A DNA stretch of 64,000 bases, from positions 2,955,680 to 3,019,679 of the forward strand of contig NZ_CP025999.1 of NCBI RefSeq assembly GCF_003086695.1, given 5' to 3'. The notes beneath the pieces are model-generated. The model searched no databases. It saw nothing but the letters and a program-made list of their open reading frames with translations, and had not been told where the DNA came from. The position numbers and the translations under genes were made by a program. This DNA is from Stenotrophomonas sp. SAU14A_NAIMI4_8. GTDB lineage: Bacteria; Pseudomonadota; Gammaproteobacteria; Xanthomonadales; Xanthomonadaceae. Shown here piece after piece: positions 19,101 to 26,289 of the stretch (within the stretch, counting starts at the first letter, position 1; each line of letters starts with the position of its first letter).

Positions 19101-21492
19101 CCAGGCCGTCGAGGATGCGGTTGGCCGCATCGAGCACCGAGCGCGCCTTGCGCTGGCGGTCATCCAGCAGCGCCTGCTTGTGCGTGTCGAAGGCTTCCAC
19201 CAGCTCTTCGCGCTTGCTCAGGATGTCGCCGAGGAACTGCTCGTGCTCGCCGAACTGGCTTTCCAGTTCTTCCAGCTGCACCAGCAGGCGCGACAGTTGG
19301 TCGTCGGCCTTTTCCGGATCGCTGGCCATGGCCAGCGCACTGGTGATCGACTGCGAGAACAGGGCGAACTGCGCGGCGAACTGCGCCACCGATTCGGCAC
19401 TGCCCAGGGTCTTCCTGCGCTGTTCGGCACGCGCGCGGGCCTGGTTCAAGCGGCCATACAGGGTGGAAATGGCTTCCACCACGCGCGTGCGTGCGGTGGC
19501 GTCGTCCACCTTCAGGCCCGCCATCAGCTGCGACAGCATGTCCAGGTCGGCGGCCATGTCACGCAGCCCCTGCAACTGTTCGTCCAGCTGGCGCGCACTG
19601 GCGGCCTGCTGGGCCGCTTCATCCAGCGCCTGCAGGCGCGCGGCCAGCGGTGCCAGGGCCGCATCGCCGGCAAGGAAGCTGCCGGTAGCCGCACCCACCC
19701 GCTCGTGGGCCTGCACCAGTTCGGCGCCCATCGCTTCGATGCGGTCGGTATCGATGTAGCGCAGTTCACGCAGGGTCAGCAGGCGGCCGCGCAGCGCGGT
19801 GATCGCGTTCAGCGCCTCAACGAAGGCCTGCACCTCGTTCCAGTTCTCCGGCTGCAGGCGGCCCAGCAGCGCCTTGTAGGCGGCTTCCGCCTCGGCCATG
19901 GCCTGCGCCGACTGCTGGCGGATCGACTGTACTTTCTCGTATTCGTCCAGCACCGACTCGCCGGTGGCACTGATCTGCCGCAGCAGGGCCTCGGCGCCGT
20001 CGCAGGCCTCGTCACCCAGCCAGTGGTGGGCGTCGAACAGGCGGCGGGTATCGGCCACCAGGCGTTGGTAGCGCTGCACCGACACGTCCTGGCCGTCGAT
20101 CTCGCGGGCCAGGTTGAACAGGTTGGAGATGCCACGCACCAGTTCGGCGTTGCCGATGCGGCCCATGAAGGTGTTGCCCGGCGGCCGGCTGGCAGCGAAT
20201 TCGTCACTGCTGAAGGGCGTCTGCCAGACCTGCATTGGATGGATGCGGGTGGGTTCGGTGCCTTCGGCGTTGAACAGCACCATGCGCCCATCCTGCATGA
20301 ACGCGTAGCCGTGGCCGAACACCGGGTTCTGCAGCACGCGCTGGATGGTGTTGTACACGAACAGGGCCGAGCGGCCGCCTTCGCGCTCGTAGAAGATGTA
20401 CAGCACGTCCTCGCCGTTGGGCGAACGGATGCTGCGCTTGAACTGCATGCCGGCCATGGAGGCATCGAAGGCCTTGTGCTCGCCGCCCTGCAGGTAATAG
20501 CCGCCGGGGAAGATCACGCCGTGGTCTTCGGGCAGCTGCACGCAGGCCTGCACGATGGCATCGTTGCGCACGATGGCGCCGGTGAGCGTGTTGTAGATCA
20601 GGCCGCGCCAGACCGTTTCGCGGTACGGCAGCACCTTCAGCAGCAGCAGCGAGCCGACCCGGGCGAACTCGAACTGCGCATCGTCCAGCGACTGGGTGCT
20701 GTCTTCCACCGGCTCGCTGTAGATGCCCTGCCCGGTCTCGGTGTTGTTTTCCACCTTGATGGTGAGGTCGCCACCGGTGGTTTCCACGAACAGGGTGTCG
20801 AGGATGTTCAGGTGCGAATGGCGGCCGTTCACCGCCAGGTCGCGGGTGGCCTTGGTCCATTCGAAATCGAACGGCGGCGGCAGGGCGATGTCACGCTCGC
20901 CGCGCGCATCGAGGTAGGTCAGTTCGCCATCGCGCGACAGCGCCCAGCGGAACACGCGCACATCGCTGCTGCGTTCGCCGATCTGGAACGAGGCCAGCAG
21001 CTTGTCGCCCACCACGATCAGCTGCAGCAGGCGCGCGTGCTTGTAGTAGGCATAGAGTTCGTTGAAGTCGTGCACGAAGCCGGGCTGGTCGAGGAAGCTG
21101 CCCTTCAGCTCCAGCGCAGCCACGTCGTAGCCATCGGGACCCTGCACCAGGCGGTACAGACCGAACACATCCTCGATGCGGGTCTGGGTCTTCAGCCCGA
21201 TGAACACGTTGTAGCCGAACAGCAGGCGATCGGGGCCGACCTGCACGATGTCGCGGCCGACGCAGTTGTTCTCGCTGCGGATGCGGAAGCGACCGACCAC
21301 CTCCAGGCGGCTGTCGCCGAACTCGGCCAGGCGCTGGCGGTTCAGGGTGTCGGCCAGGGCCTGCAGACGCTGGCCCTGTTCCACCAGGCGGCGGCGCAGC
21401 ACTTCGTAGGCACCGCCCTGGGCCACGGCCTGGTCGACGGTGTCGGCCGCCGCCGCGGTGGCGCTGTCGGCGGTTGAATTCGTTTCGGACAT
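16108..21492 (-). CDS. Giant AAA+ ATPase (DUF3686, so-called DNA repair ATPase)
   Basis: A 1794-residue cytosolic protein. The N-terminal part (about 50-420) is beta-rich and repetitive, as in proteins annotated DUF3686. About 430-880 is predicted long coiled coil. A middle helical region follows, then an AAA+ module with Walker A PPGYGKTT ending at residue 1309 (GKTT at 1306-1309), Walker B MLYVDD (D1369, D1370) and a sensor-like VVMAGNPYTESGE. The C-terminus (about 1640-1794) is Pro/Ala-rich. Databases often call such proteins DNA repair ATPase; I see no DNA-binding domain supporting that. It starts 85 nt after the flotillin gene, with a 12-bp hairpin in the gap, and overlaps the next gene by 4 nt. 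It is likely a remodelling machine tied to the flotillin membrane platform (inference). Confidence 0.85.
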   Translation of the reverse strand: MSETNSTADSATAAAADTVDQAVAQGGAYEVLRRRLVEQGQRLQALADTLNRQRLAEFGDSRLEVVGRFRIRSENNCVGRDIVQVGPDRLLFGYNVFIGLKTQTRIEDVFGLYRLVQGPDGYDVAALELKGSFLDQPGFVHDFNELYAYYKHARLLQLIVVGDKLLASFQIGERSSDVRVFRWALSRDGELTYLDARGERDIALPPPFDFEWTKATRDLAVNGRHSHLNILDTLFVETTGGDLTIKVENNTETGQGIYSEPVEDSTQSLDDAQFEFARVGSLLLLKVLPYRETVWRGLIYNTLTGAIVRNDAIVQACVQLPEDHGVIFPGGYYLQGGEHKAFDASMAGMQFKRSIRSPNGEDVLYIFYEREGGRSALFVYNTIQRVLQNPVFGHGYAFMQDGRMVLFNAEGTEPTRIHPMQVWQTPFSSDEFAASRPPGNTFMGRIGNAELVRGISNLFNLAREIDGQDVSVQRYQRLVADTRRLFDAHHWLGDEACDGAEALLRQISATGESVLDEYEKVQSIRQQSAQAMAEAEAAYKALLGRLQPENWNEVQAFVEALNAITALRGRLLTLRELRYIDTDRIEAMGAELVQAHERVGAATGSFLAGDAALAPLAARLQALDEAAQQAASARQLDEQLQGLRDMAADLDMLSQLMAGLKVDDATARTRVVEAISTLYGRLNQARARAEQRRKTLGSAESVAQFAAQFALFSQSITSALAMASDPEKADDQLSRLLVQLEELESQFGEHEQFLGDILSKREELVEAFDTHKQALLDDRQRKARSVLDAANRILDGLAKRTERFASADELNAFFAGDSLILKLRELAERLRALRDNVKADDIEARLKGVRDQAVRQLRDRSDLYEAGGNVVRLGPRHRFSVNTQALDLTLLPRGDTLAIHLTGTDFLETLHDPELDALKPFWPVTLDSESDAIYRGEYLAGCLLRAAEEGRDGLDLPQLLHDAAEPDALDQRVRAFAAPRYREGYERGIHDHDAALILRALLPLQQAAGPLRHAPRVRALALLFWAAQQREDTVAQWPSRQAGADTIARLFGSDEGRLALRAEMAQALHDHAQAHGLPFDADMAADAAAYLADELHNGEPVFSISRHAQALLDALSQQLEQAGQRDAFERALQRSQDPLATRWALAGQWLRALAGLPAQSAHAGYVDEAAALLLVQRQLRTRASEAILRAEVKGLLGEHPRIHGGTLVLTLDDFQSRLQHHLQRFVPSFHAYQSVRQGIITRERDTLRLSEFKPRPLSSFVRNKLINDVYLGVIGDNLAKQMGTVGENKRSDLMGLLMMISPPGYGKTTLMEYVAHRLGLVFMKINGPALGHEVRSLDPQQAPDATSRQELEKLNLALEMGNNTMLYVDDIQHTHPEFLQKFISLCDGTRRIEGVWRGRTRTYDMRGKKFCVVMAGNPYTESGEVFKIPDMLANRADIYNLGDVLGGMEAAFTLSYIENSLTSNPVLAPLATRDMADLYLLVDRAMGKDVSTNGLSHAYSGAEVNEITATLQRMLRVRDVVYRVNQQYIASAAQDDRYRTEPPFRLQGSYRNMNKLAEKISPVMNEDELQQLVSDHYLGEAQLLTTGAEENLLKLAELRGVLDDAQAQRWAQIKRDFLRNKAMGADEGDVGGRVVAQLADIASALQLPPPAPAQAPAAPADPAPWPALLEALHRLAEARPAPAPTNAPTAAPAVVQAAPLAEDLQAGLAPLLQVLVSSQEQQVQLSQTLAAFAGWARQQVQAEPVADLRRRPRVRRASTPEERALDEALMRHFYGESLPPESGADDTPRPPPLP

Positions 21493-21543
21493 CAGCAGGC
21501 TTCCCGCTCACGGATGGACGGCCGCTGCGGCGGCCATCGTGGA

Positions 21544-21572
21544 CGTGCGGTGGCCAGGACGGCCACCGCACG
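21544..21572. other. 12-bp hairpin between flotillin and AAA+ ATPase genes
   Basis: A perfect stem CGTGCGGTGGCC/GGCCACCGCACG with loop AGGAC lies in the 85-nt gap. There is no T-run, so it may act as an RNA-processing or stability element that sets the ratio of flotillin to ATPase rather than as a terminator. Confidence 0.5.
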
Positions 21573-21577
21573 GTGCA

Positions 21578-23596
21578 TCAACGGGCGCTGTCGACCACGG
21601 TGGCCGACACGGTCGGCACCGCGTCGGCGTCCTCGGCGATCTGCCGCGCTGCCGGTTCGGCCACGGCCACGCCCAGGTAGCGCTGCATCAGCTCCTGCAC
21701 GATCGGGCTCTTGCCGGCGAAGCCTTCGATCGACTTGCCCAGCGAGACCGCCTTGACCAGGTTCTCGAACATGCCGCCGTCGCCGCCGACCAGATCGATG
21801 TCGGCGTTGCGCAGGGCGCTGGCGATGACGTTGGCGTTCTCGCGCGAGACTTCCTTGCCTGCCTCGATCGACGCCAACGCCTGCTTCAGGCTGTTGTCCA
21901 GCATCATGCGGAACTCTTCGTGGCCACGTGCCTGGTCGCTGAGCGAAGCGATGGCCTCGAACTTGCGCACCAGGCCTTCGGCCTCGGCCAGCAGCTTCTT
22001 CTGCACCACGCCGGCTTCGGCATTGCCCAGCGATTCGGTGGCGGTGGCACGGGCCAGGCCCATCTTCTCTTCGCCCTGCGCCTGTGCCTGCAGCGTCTCG
22101 GCCAGCACGCGTGCTTCGTTGCTGCCCTGCTTCAGGGTGGCATCGGCCTTGGCCTCGATCACGCGGGCCTCGGCAATGCCGACCTTCTCGATGGCCAGCG
22201 CCGAGGCTTCTCGCACCTGCGCTTCGGCCAGGCCCGGCGCGGCCTGTTCGGCGCGGAACGCATCGGCCAGCAGGCGCTTGGCCTCGGCCTGCTTGCCGGC
22301 TGCTTCGTGCTCGGCCTGGGCCAGGGTGGTCAGTTCCACCGCGCGGTGCTTGGAGGCGGTTTCGCGCGCCTGCGCTTCCTTCACTTCGCGCACCAGCGCT
22401 TCCTGCGCCTTGGCTTCGGCTTCCAGGATCAGCACCTGCTTCTGGCGGTCGGCTTCGGAGACTTCGCGCACTTCCTTGATGCGTTCTTCTTCCTGGGCCA
22501 CGGTCTTGTCGATGGAGATGCGTTCGCGGGTGATGTTGGCCACGTCCATCTTGCCCTGCTCGACCACCTTGTCACGCTCCACGCCCTGCAGCTGCACTTC
22601 GCGGTCGGTGGTGACCTGCTCCAGCTGGCGGGCGCGCTCCACGCGCTCGGCTTCGATGGCCACCGCGCGCTGGCGGTTCTGCTCGGCCACTTCCACTTCG
22701 CGCAGGCGGTTCTGGTCGCGGATCTCGATCAGCTGCTGTGCTTCGATACGCGCGTTCTCGGACAGCTGGCGCTGCTCTTCCTGCACCTTGGCCGTCTCGG
22801 CTTCCTCGCGTGCACGGATGGTTTCGATCTCGCGCTTCTGCCGCGCCTCGGCCTCGGCCTGCTGGCGCTCCAGGGCCAGCAGTGCTTCGCGCGCTTCCAC
22901 GTTCTTCTTGGTGATGGCGAGCTTTTCGTTCTGCTCCAGCTCGTTGGTCACCACGTTCTGCGCGGCGGTCAGCTCGGTGATCTTGCGGATGCCCTGCGCG
23001 TCGAGGATGTTGAACTGGTCCAGCAGCGCCTTCGGCGTCTGCTCCAGATAATCGATGGCCACGTCTTCCAGCACATAGCCGTTCAGATCGTTGCCGATCA
23101 CCGCGATGATCTCGTCGCGGAATTCCTGGCGCTTTTCGAACAGTTCGGTGAAGTCGAACTTCTTGCCCACCGTCTTCAGCGCCTCGGAGAACTTGGCGTT
23201 GAACAGTTCGTCCACCGCGTGCTTGTCCGAGGCACGGTCGGCACCGATGGCCTTGGCCACGCGCAGCACGTCGGCCTGGGTCTCGTTCACCCGCAGGTAA
23301 AAGGCCACGGCGATGTCGGCGCGCATGTTGTCGCGGCAGATCAGGCCTTCCTTGCCGCGGCGGTCGATCTGCAGGGTGATCAGGCTGATGCGCATCAGCT
23401 CGGCGCGGTACAGCACCGGAATGATGAGCGCGCCGGTGAAGTGCACCTTGGGCGTGGAGCTCATGTCGTTGACGATCAGGGCCACGCCCTGGTCAACCTT
23501 GCGGTAGAACGCCTTGAACAGACCCGCCAGGCCAAGCAGGCCCACCACGACGGTGATCAGGATGATCAGGAACGGGGCCGCGCCACTGAAACTCAT
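21578..23596 (-). CDS. Flotillin-family (SPFH/band 7) protein, YqiK-like
   Basis: A 672-residue flotillin. It has one N-terminal membrane helix (about 8-30), an SPFH domain (about 35-210), and a long charged helical region with many Glu-Ala repeats (about 210-560) that forms the flotillin coiled coil. A C-terminal domain follows, with NADIDLVGGDGGMFENLVKAV (about 605-625). Flotillins build ring or cage-like assemblies on the inner membrane and organise microdomains. The start overlaps the stop of the NfeD-like gene (ATGA), the usual flotillin/NfeD coupling. It is followed by the giant ATPase. Confidence 0.93.
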   Translation of the reverse strand: MSFSGAAPFLIILITVVVGLLGLAGLFKAFYRKVDQGVALIVNDMSSTPKVHFTGALIIPVLYRAELMRISLITLQIDRRGKEGLICRDNMRADIAVAFYLRVNETQADVLRVAKAIGADRASDKHAVDELFNAKFSEALKTVGKKFDFTELFEKRQEFRDEIIAVIGNDLNGYVLEDVAIDYLEQTPKALLDQFNILDAQGIRKITELTAAQNVVTNELEQNEKLAITKKNVEAREALLALERQQAEAEARQKREIETIRAREEAETAKVQEEQRQLSENARIEAQQLIEIRDQNRLREVEVAEQNRQRAVAIEAERVERARQLEQVTTDREVQLQGVERDKVVEQGKMDVANITRERISIDKTVAQEEERIKEVREVSEADRQKQVLILEAEAKAQEALVREVKEAQARETASKHRAVELTTLAQAEHEAAGKQAEAKRLLADAFRAEQAAPGLAEAQVREASALAIEKVGIAEARVIEAKADATLKQGSNEARVLAETLQAQAQGEEKMGLARATATESLGNAEAGVVQKKLLAEAEGLVRKFEAIASLSDQARGHEEFRMMLDNSLKQALASIEAGKEVSRENANVIASALRNADIDLVGGDGGMFENLVKAVSLGKSIEGFAGKSPIVQELMQRYLGVAVAEPAARQIAEDADAVPTVSATVVDSAR

Positions 23597-24267
23597 GGGT
23601 GATTCTCCTTGTTGCCCGGAAGCAGGTTGTCCTGGAAATCGAGGGCGACCGCTTCGGCGCGGACCACCCGGTAGTAATGCTGTTCGGCCACGTGCTCGAC
23701 CAGCACGATGCGCTCGCCACGCTGCAGTTCGATGTCGCTGCGCACCTGCAGGACCAGCCCGGCACCGCCGTCATCGACCGTGGCGTGGCCGCTGCGTGCG
23801 TCCACCCTGGGCGAGGCCACCACGCCGATGCGGCCCAGCAGCGAGGCCTGCGGTACCGGGCGCAGGCGCAGCAGGAAGCGGCGGATCGGGCGCAGCAGCA
23901 GGGCGGTGAGCGGCACGGCCGGCAGCGGTGCCAGCAGGGCGACGCCGGTGCCGATGGACCAGCGCAGCAGGTCCGGCAGCGGCAGCAGCAGATAGAGATG
24001 GACGAAATAGGTCAGTACCCAGCCGAACAGGGCAAGCAGGGTGACCACCACCATGACCGGCACCCCGCCCAGGCCGAAGCGCTGCAGCAGGGCCGACAGG
24101 CCATGCAGATCGGTGCCACCGTCGAGCGCGCCATCGGCGCCGAGATCGCCAAACCCGTCATCGACCAGGCCAAAGGCAGCAAGCCCCCAATACACCAGCG
24201 CCACCGACAGCACCACGCTGTACGGCAGGGTCGGGTAACCGAACACTACGGTCAGGAACTCCTGCAT
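23593..24267 (-). CDS. NfeD/YqiJ-like membrane protein with C-terminal OB-fold
   Basis: A 224-residue inner-membrane protein with three hydrophobic helices (about 9-35, 64-92 and 97-125) and a C-terminal soluble beta domain (about 135-224) of the OB type seen in YqiJ/NfeD partners of flotillins. ATG 24267 is chosen because GGAAGG lies just upstream; in-frame codons further up to 24312 lack a ribosome-binding site. It is the first gene of the cassette and couples to the flotillin by ATGA. Such partners help assemble or anchor the flotillin. The promoter should lie in 24268-24452. Confidence 0.8.
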   Translation of the reverse strand: MQEFLTVVFGYPTLPYSVVLSVALVYWGLAAFGLVDDGFGDLGADGALDGGTDLHGLSALLQRFGLGGVPVMVVVTLLALFGWVLTYFVHLYLLLPLPDLLRWSIGTGVALLAPLPAVPLTALLLRPIRRFLLRLRPVPQASLLGRIGVVASPRVDARSGHATVDDGGAGLVLQVRSDIELQRGERIVLVEHVAEQHYYRVVRAEAVALDFQDNLLPGNKENHP

Positions 24268-24452
24268 CGCTTGCCTTCCAGGGCTGTGGGCGCGATACGC
24301 CCGTTCGGACACCGCCGGTGGCGGCCCCGTCGATCCCCGCCGCGGCCCTCATGGCCGCAGCGTTCCCTTTTATCCTATGTGAAGAGGACGTGCAGGGACA
24401 AATGTGAAGACGCGGGGCAGCGGCCATTGCGGCCGCCCCCGCCCCGTGGCGG

Positions 24453-25109
24453 TCAATCCAGCACGGTGCAGTCGGCGCTGCGGACTTCTTCCACGAAGGT
24501 GCGCATCTTGTAGCCGTCCTTGATGCCCGGCTCGACTTCGATGCCGCTGGATACGTCCACGCCCCAGGGCAGGGTCGCCAGCACGGCTTCCTTCACGTTC
24601 TCCGGGGTCAGGCCGCCGGCCAGCAGGAACGGACGGTGCAGGCCGGTGGGGATGCGCGCCCAGTCGAAGGCCACGCCGGTACCGCCGCCGCCACCGGGCG
24701 CATGGCTGTCGAACAGGAAGCCGGCCGCACTGGGGTAACGCAGTTGCAGCGTGCGTGCGTTGACCTCCTCACGACCGCCCATGGCAATGGCCTTCAGATA
24801 GGGCATGTTGAAGCTGCGGCAGAAGCTTTCGTCTTCCTCGCCGTGGAACTGCAGCAGGGTCGGTCGCACGGTGCGCAGCACCTCGCGCACCTCTTCCTTG
24901 CTGTTGTTGCGGAACAAGGCCACCACATCGACCATCGGCGCGATCGCCTGGCGCATCGCCCGGGCTTCGGCCGGGGCCACGCGGCGGCTGCTTTCACGGG
25001 CGAAGATGAACCCCACCGCATCGACGCCCAGTTCACCGGCCAGGCGCACGTCGCCGGCGCGGGTCATGCCACAGAACTTGATGCGGGTGCGGTAGTACGA
25101 GCGGCTCAT
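24453..25109 (-). CDS. trpF: Phosphoribosylanthranilate isomerase
   Basis: Third committed step of tryptophan synthesis: isomerises N-(5'-phosphoribosyl)anthranilate. The 218-residue TIM barrel has the catalytic Cys in RIKFCGMTR (near residue 13), the LLQFHGEE strand, the [10 protein letters not shown] phosphate loop and DVSSGIE with its catalytic Asp. Start ATG 25109 overlaps the truA stop by 4 nt (ATGA); the frame stays open upstream spuriously. It sits away from trpB-trpA because the flotillin/ATPase/TelA cassette lies between them. Confidence 0.95.
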   Translation of the reverse strand: MSRSYYRTRIKFCGMTRAGDVRLAGELGVDAVGFIFARESSRRVAPAEARAMRQAIAPMVDVVALFRNNSKEEVREVLRTVRPTLLQFHGEEDESFCRSFNMPYLKAIAMGGREEVNARTLQLRYPSAAGFLFDSHAPGGGGGTGVAFDWARIPTGLHRPFLLAGGLTPENVKEAVLATLPWGVDVSSGIEVEPGIKDGYKMRTFVEEVRSADCTVLD

Positions 25110-25876
25110 AGAGTGACCTCGGCGGGCAGGTGCCAGTTGTCGGGGTACAGTGGCCCCAGGAACACCAGTCCCTGCGGGGGAGCGGTGGGCCCGGCCACGG
25201 TGCGGTCGCGTCCGGCCAGCAGTTCGGCGATCCATTCCACCGGTTTTTCGCCGCTGCCGACCAGGATCAGCGAACCGACGATATTGCGAACCATGTGATG
25301 AAGGAATGCATTGCCCTGCACCGCTACCTCGATCACCTCGCCCTGGCGGCTGACCTGCAGCGACTGCAGCTCGCGCCGCGCATGCAGGGCCTGGCACTGC
25401 ACCGAACGGAAGGCGCTGAAGTCGTTCTCGCCCAGCAGGGCCTGGCCGGCCAGGTGCATCAGGCCAGCATCCAGCGCGCGCCGCTCCCAGCTCAGGGTCT
25501 GCCGGTCCAGCGCGGGGCGCACCTCGCGGTTCAGCAGGCGGTAGCGGTAACGCCGTGCCCGGGCCGAAAAGCGGGCGTGGAAATCGTCGGCCACCGGTAC
25601 GCACCAGCGCACCGCAATGGACCGCGGCAGACGGGTGGTGGTGCCCAGCATCCACGCGCGCGGATCGCGCACGACATCGGTGTCGAAATGGACGACCTGG
25701 CACTGGCCGTGTACGCCGGCGTCGGTGCGCCCGGCACAGACCACCTGCAGCGGCGCATCGGCAACCGATGACAGGGCCTGTTCCAGGCTGGCCTGCACGC
25801 TGGGACCGCCTTCGCCCAGGTTCTGCCAGCCCCTGAAATCGCTGCCGTCATATTCGACGCCAAGCGCGTAACGCAT
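25106..25876 (-). CDS. truA: tRNA pseudouridine synthase A
   Basis: Makes pseudouridine at positions 38-40 of the tRNA anticodon arm. The 256-residue protein has the catalytic D52 in [11 protein letters not shown], the N-terminal [14 protein letters not shown], and the [13 protein letters not shown] motif. The length matches the family. It is coupled to trpF; a VOC gene ends 32 nt upstream on the same strand. Confidence 0.96.
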   Translation of the reverse strand: MRYALGVEYDGSDFRGWQNLGEGGPSVQASLEQALSSVADAPLQVVCAGRTDAGVHGQCQVVHFDTDVVRDPRAWMLGTTTRLPRSIAVRWCVPVADDFHARFSARARRYRYRLLNREVRPALDRQTLSWERRALDAGLMHLAGQALLGENDFSAFRSVQCQALHARRELQSLQVSRQGEVIEVAVQGNAFLHHMVRNIVGSLILVGSGEKPVEWIAELLAGRDRTVAGPTAPPQGLVFLGPLYPDNWHLPAEVTL

Positions 25877-25908
25877 GTGCTACCTCGATCTTGCCTTGGG
25901 GGGTGCGG

Positions 25909-26283
25909 TCAGGCCGGATCGCGTTCGGACCAGACCGCCAGTTCGTTGCCACCCGGTTCGATGAACTGGAAGCGGCTGCCACCCGGGAACGAGAACACCT
26001 CGCGCACGATGCGGCCACCGGCCTGCTGGACCGCGCTCTGCACCGGCAGCAACTGGTCGGCGTAGAGCACCAGCAGCGGCGCGCCGGTGCTGGCCTGCTG
26101 CGGCGTTGCGCGGAAGAAGCCGCCCTGCAGGCGGCCATCATCGAACGCGGTGTAATCACTGCCGTAATCGACGAACGACCAGCCGAATACCGCTTCGAAG
26201 AACGCACGGCTGGCGGCGGGATCGCTGGAGGCGAATTCAACGTAGTCGATGCGGCGCTCGCGGGTCATGGCAGTGTCCGTCAT
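25909..26283 (-). CDS. VOC (glyoxalase/bleomycin-resistance fold) family protein
   Basis: A 124-residue single-module VOC protein. It shows the typical early segment DYVEFASSDPAASRAFFEAVFGW and the C-terminal FSFPGGSRFQFIEPGGNELAVW, where the late Glu often binds metal. Such proteins cover lyases, dioxygenases and drug-binding proteins, so the substrate is not assignable. ATG 26283 is used; ATG 26268 is an alternative, and neither has a strong ribosome-binding site. It follows fimV by 6 nt and is probably cotranscribed with it. Confidence 0.8.
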   Translation of the reverse strand: MTDTAMTRERRIDYVEFASSDPAASRAFFEAVFGWSFVDYGSDYTAFDDGRLQGGFFRATPQQASTGAPLLVLYADQLLPVQSAVQQAGGRIVREVFSFPGGSRFQFIEPGGNELAVWSERDPA

Positions 26284-26289
26284 GGGGAA

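Noticed and set aside
17368..21477. A 1369-codon open frame antisense to the giant AAA+ ATPase gene
   Set aside because: It is a GC-driven shadow: rich in Ala/Gly/Gln/Arg with no recognisable domain, and the opposite strand encodes a clear AAA+ protein with Walker motifs.
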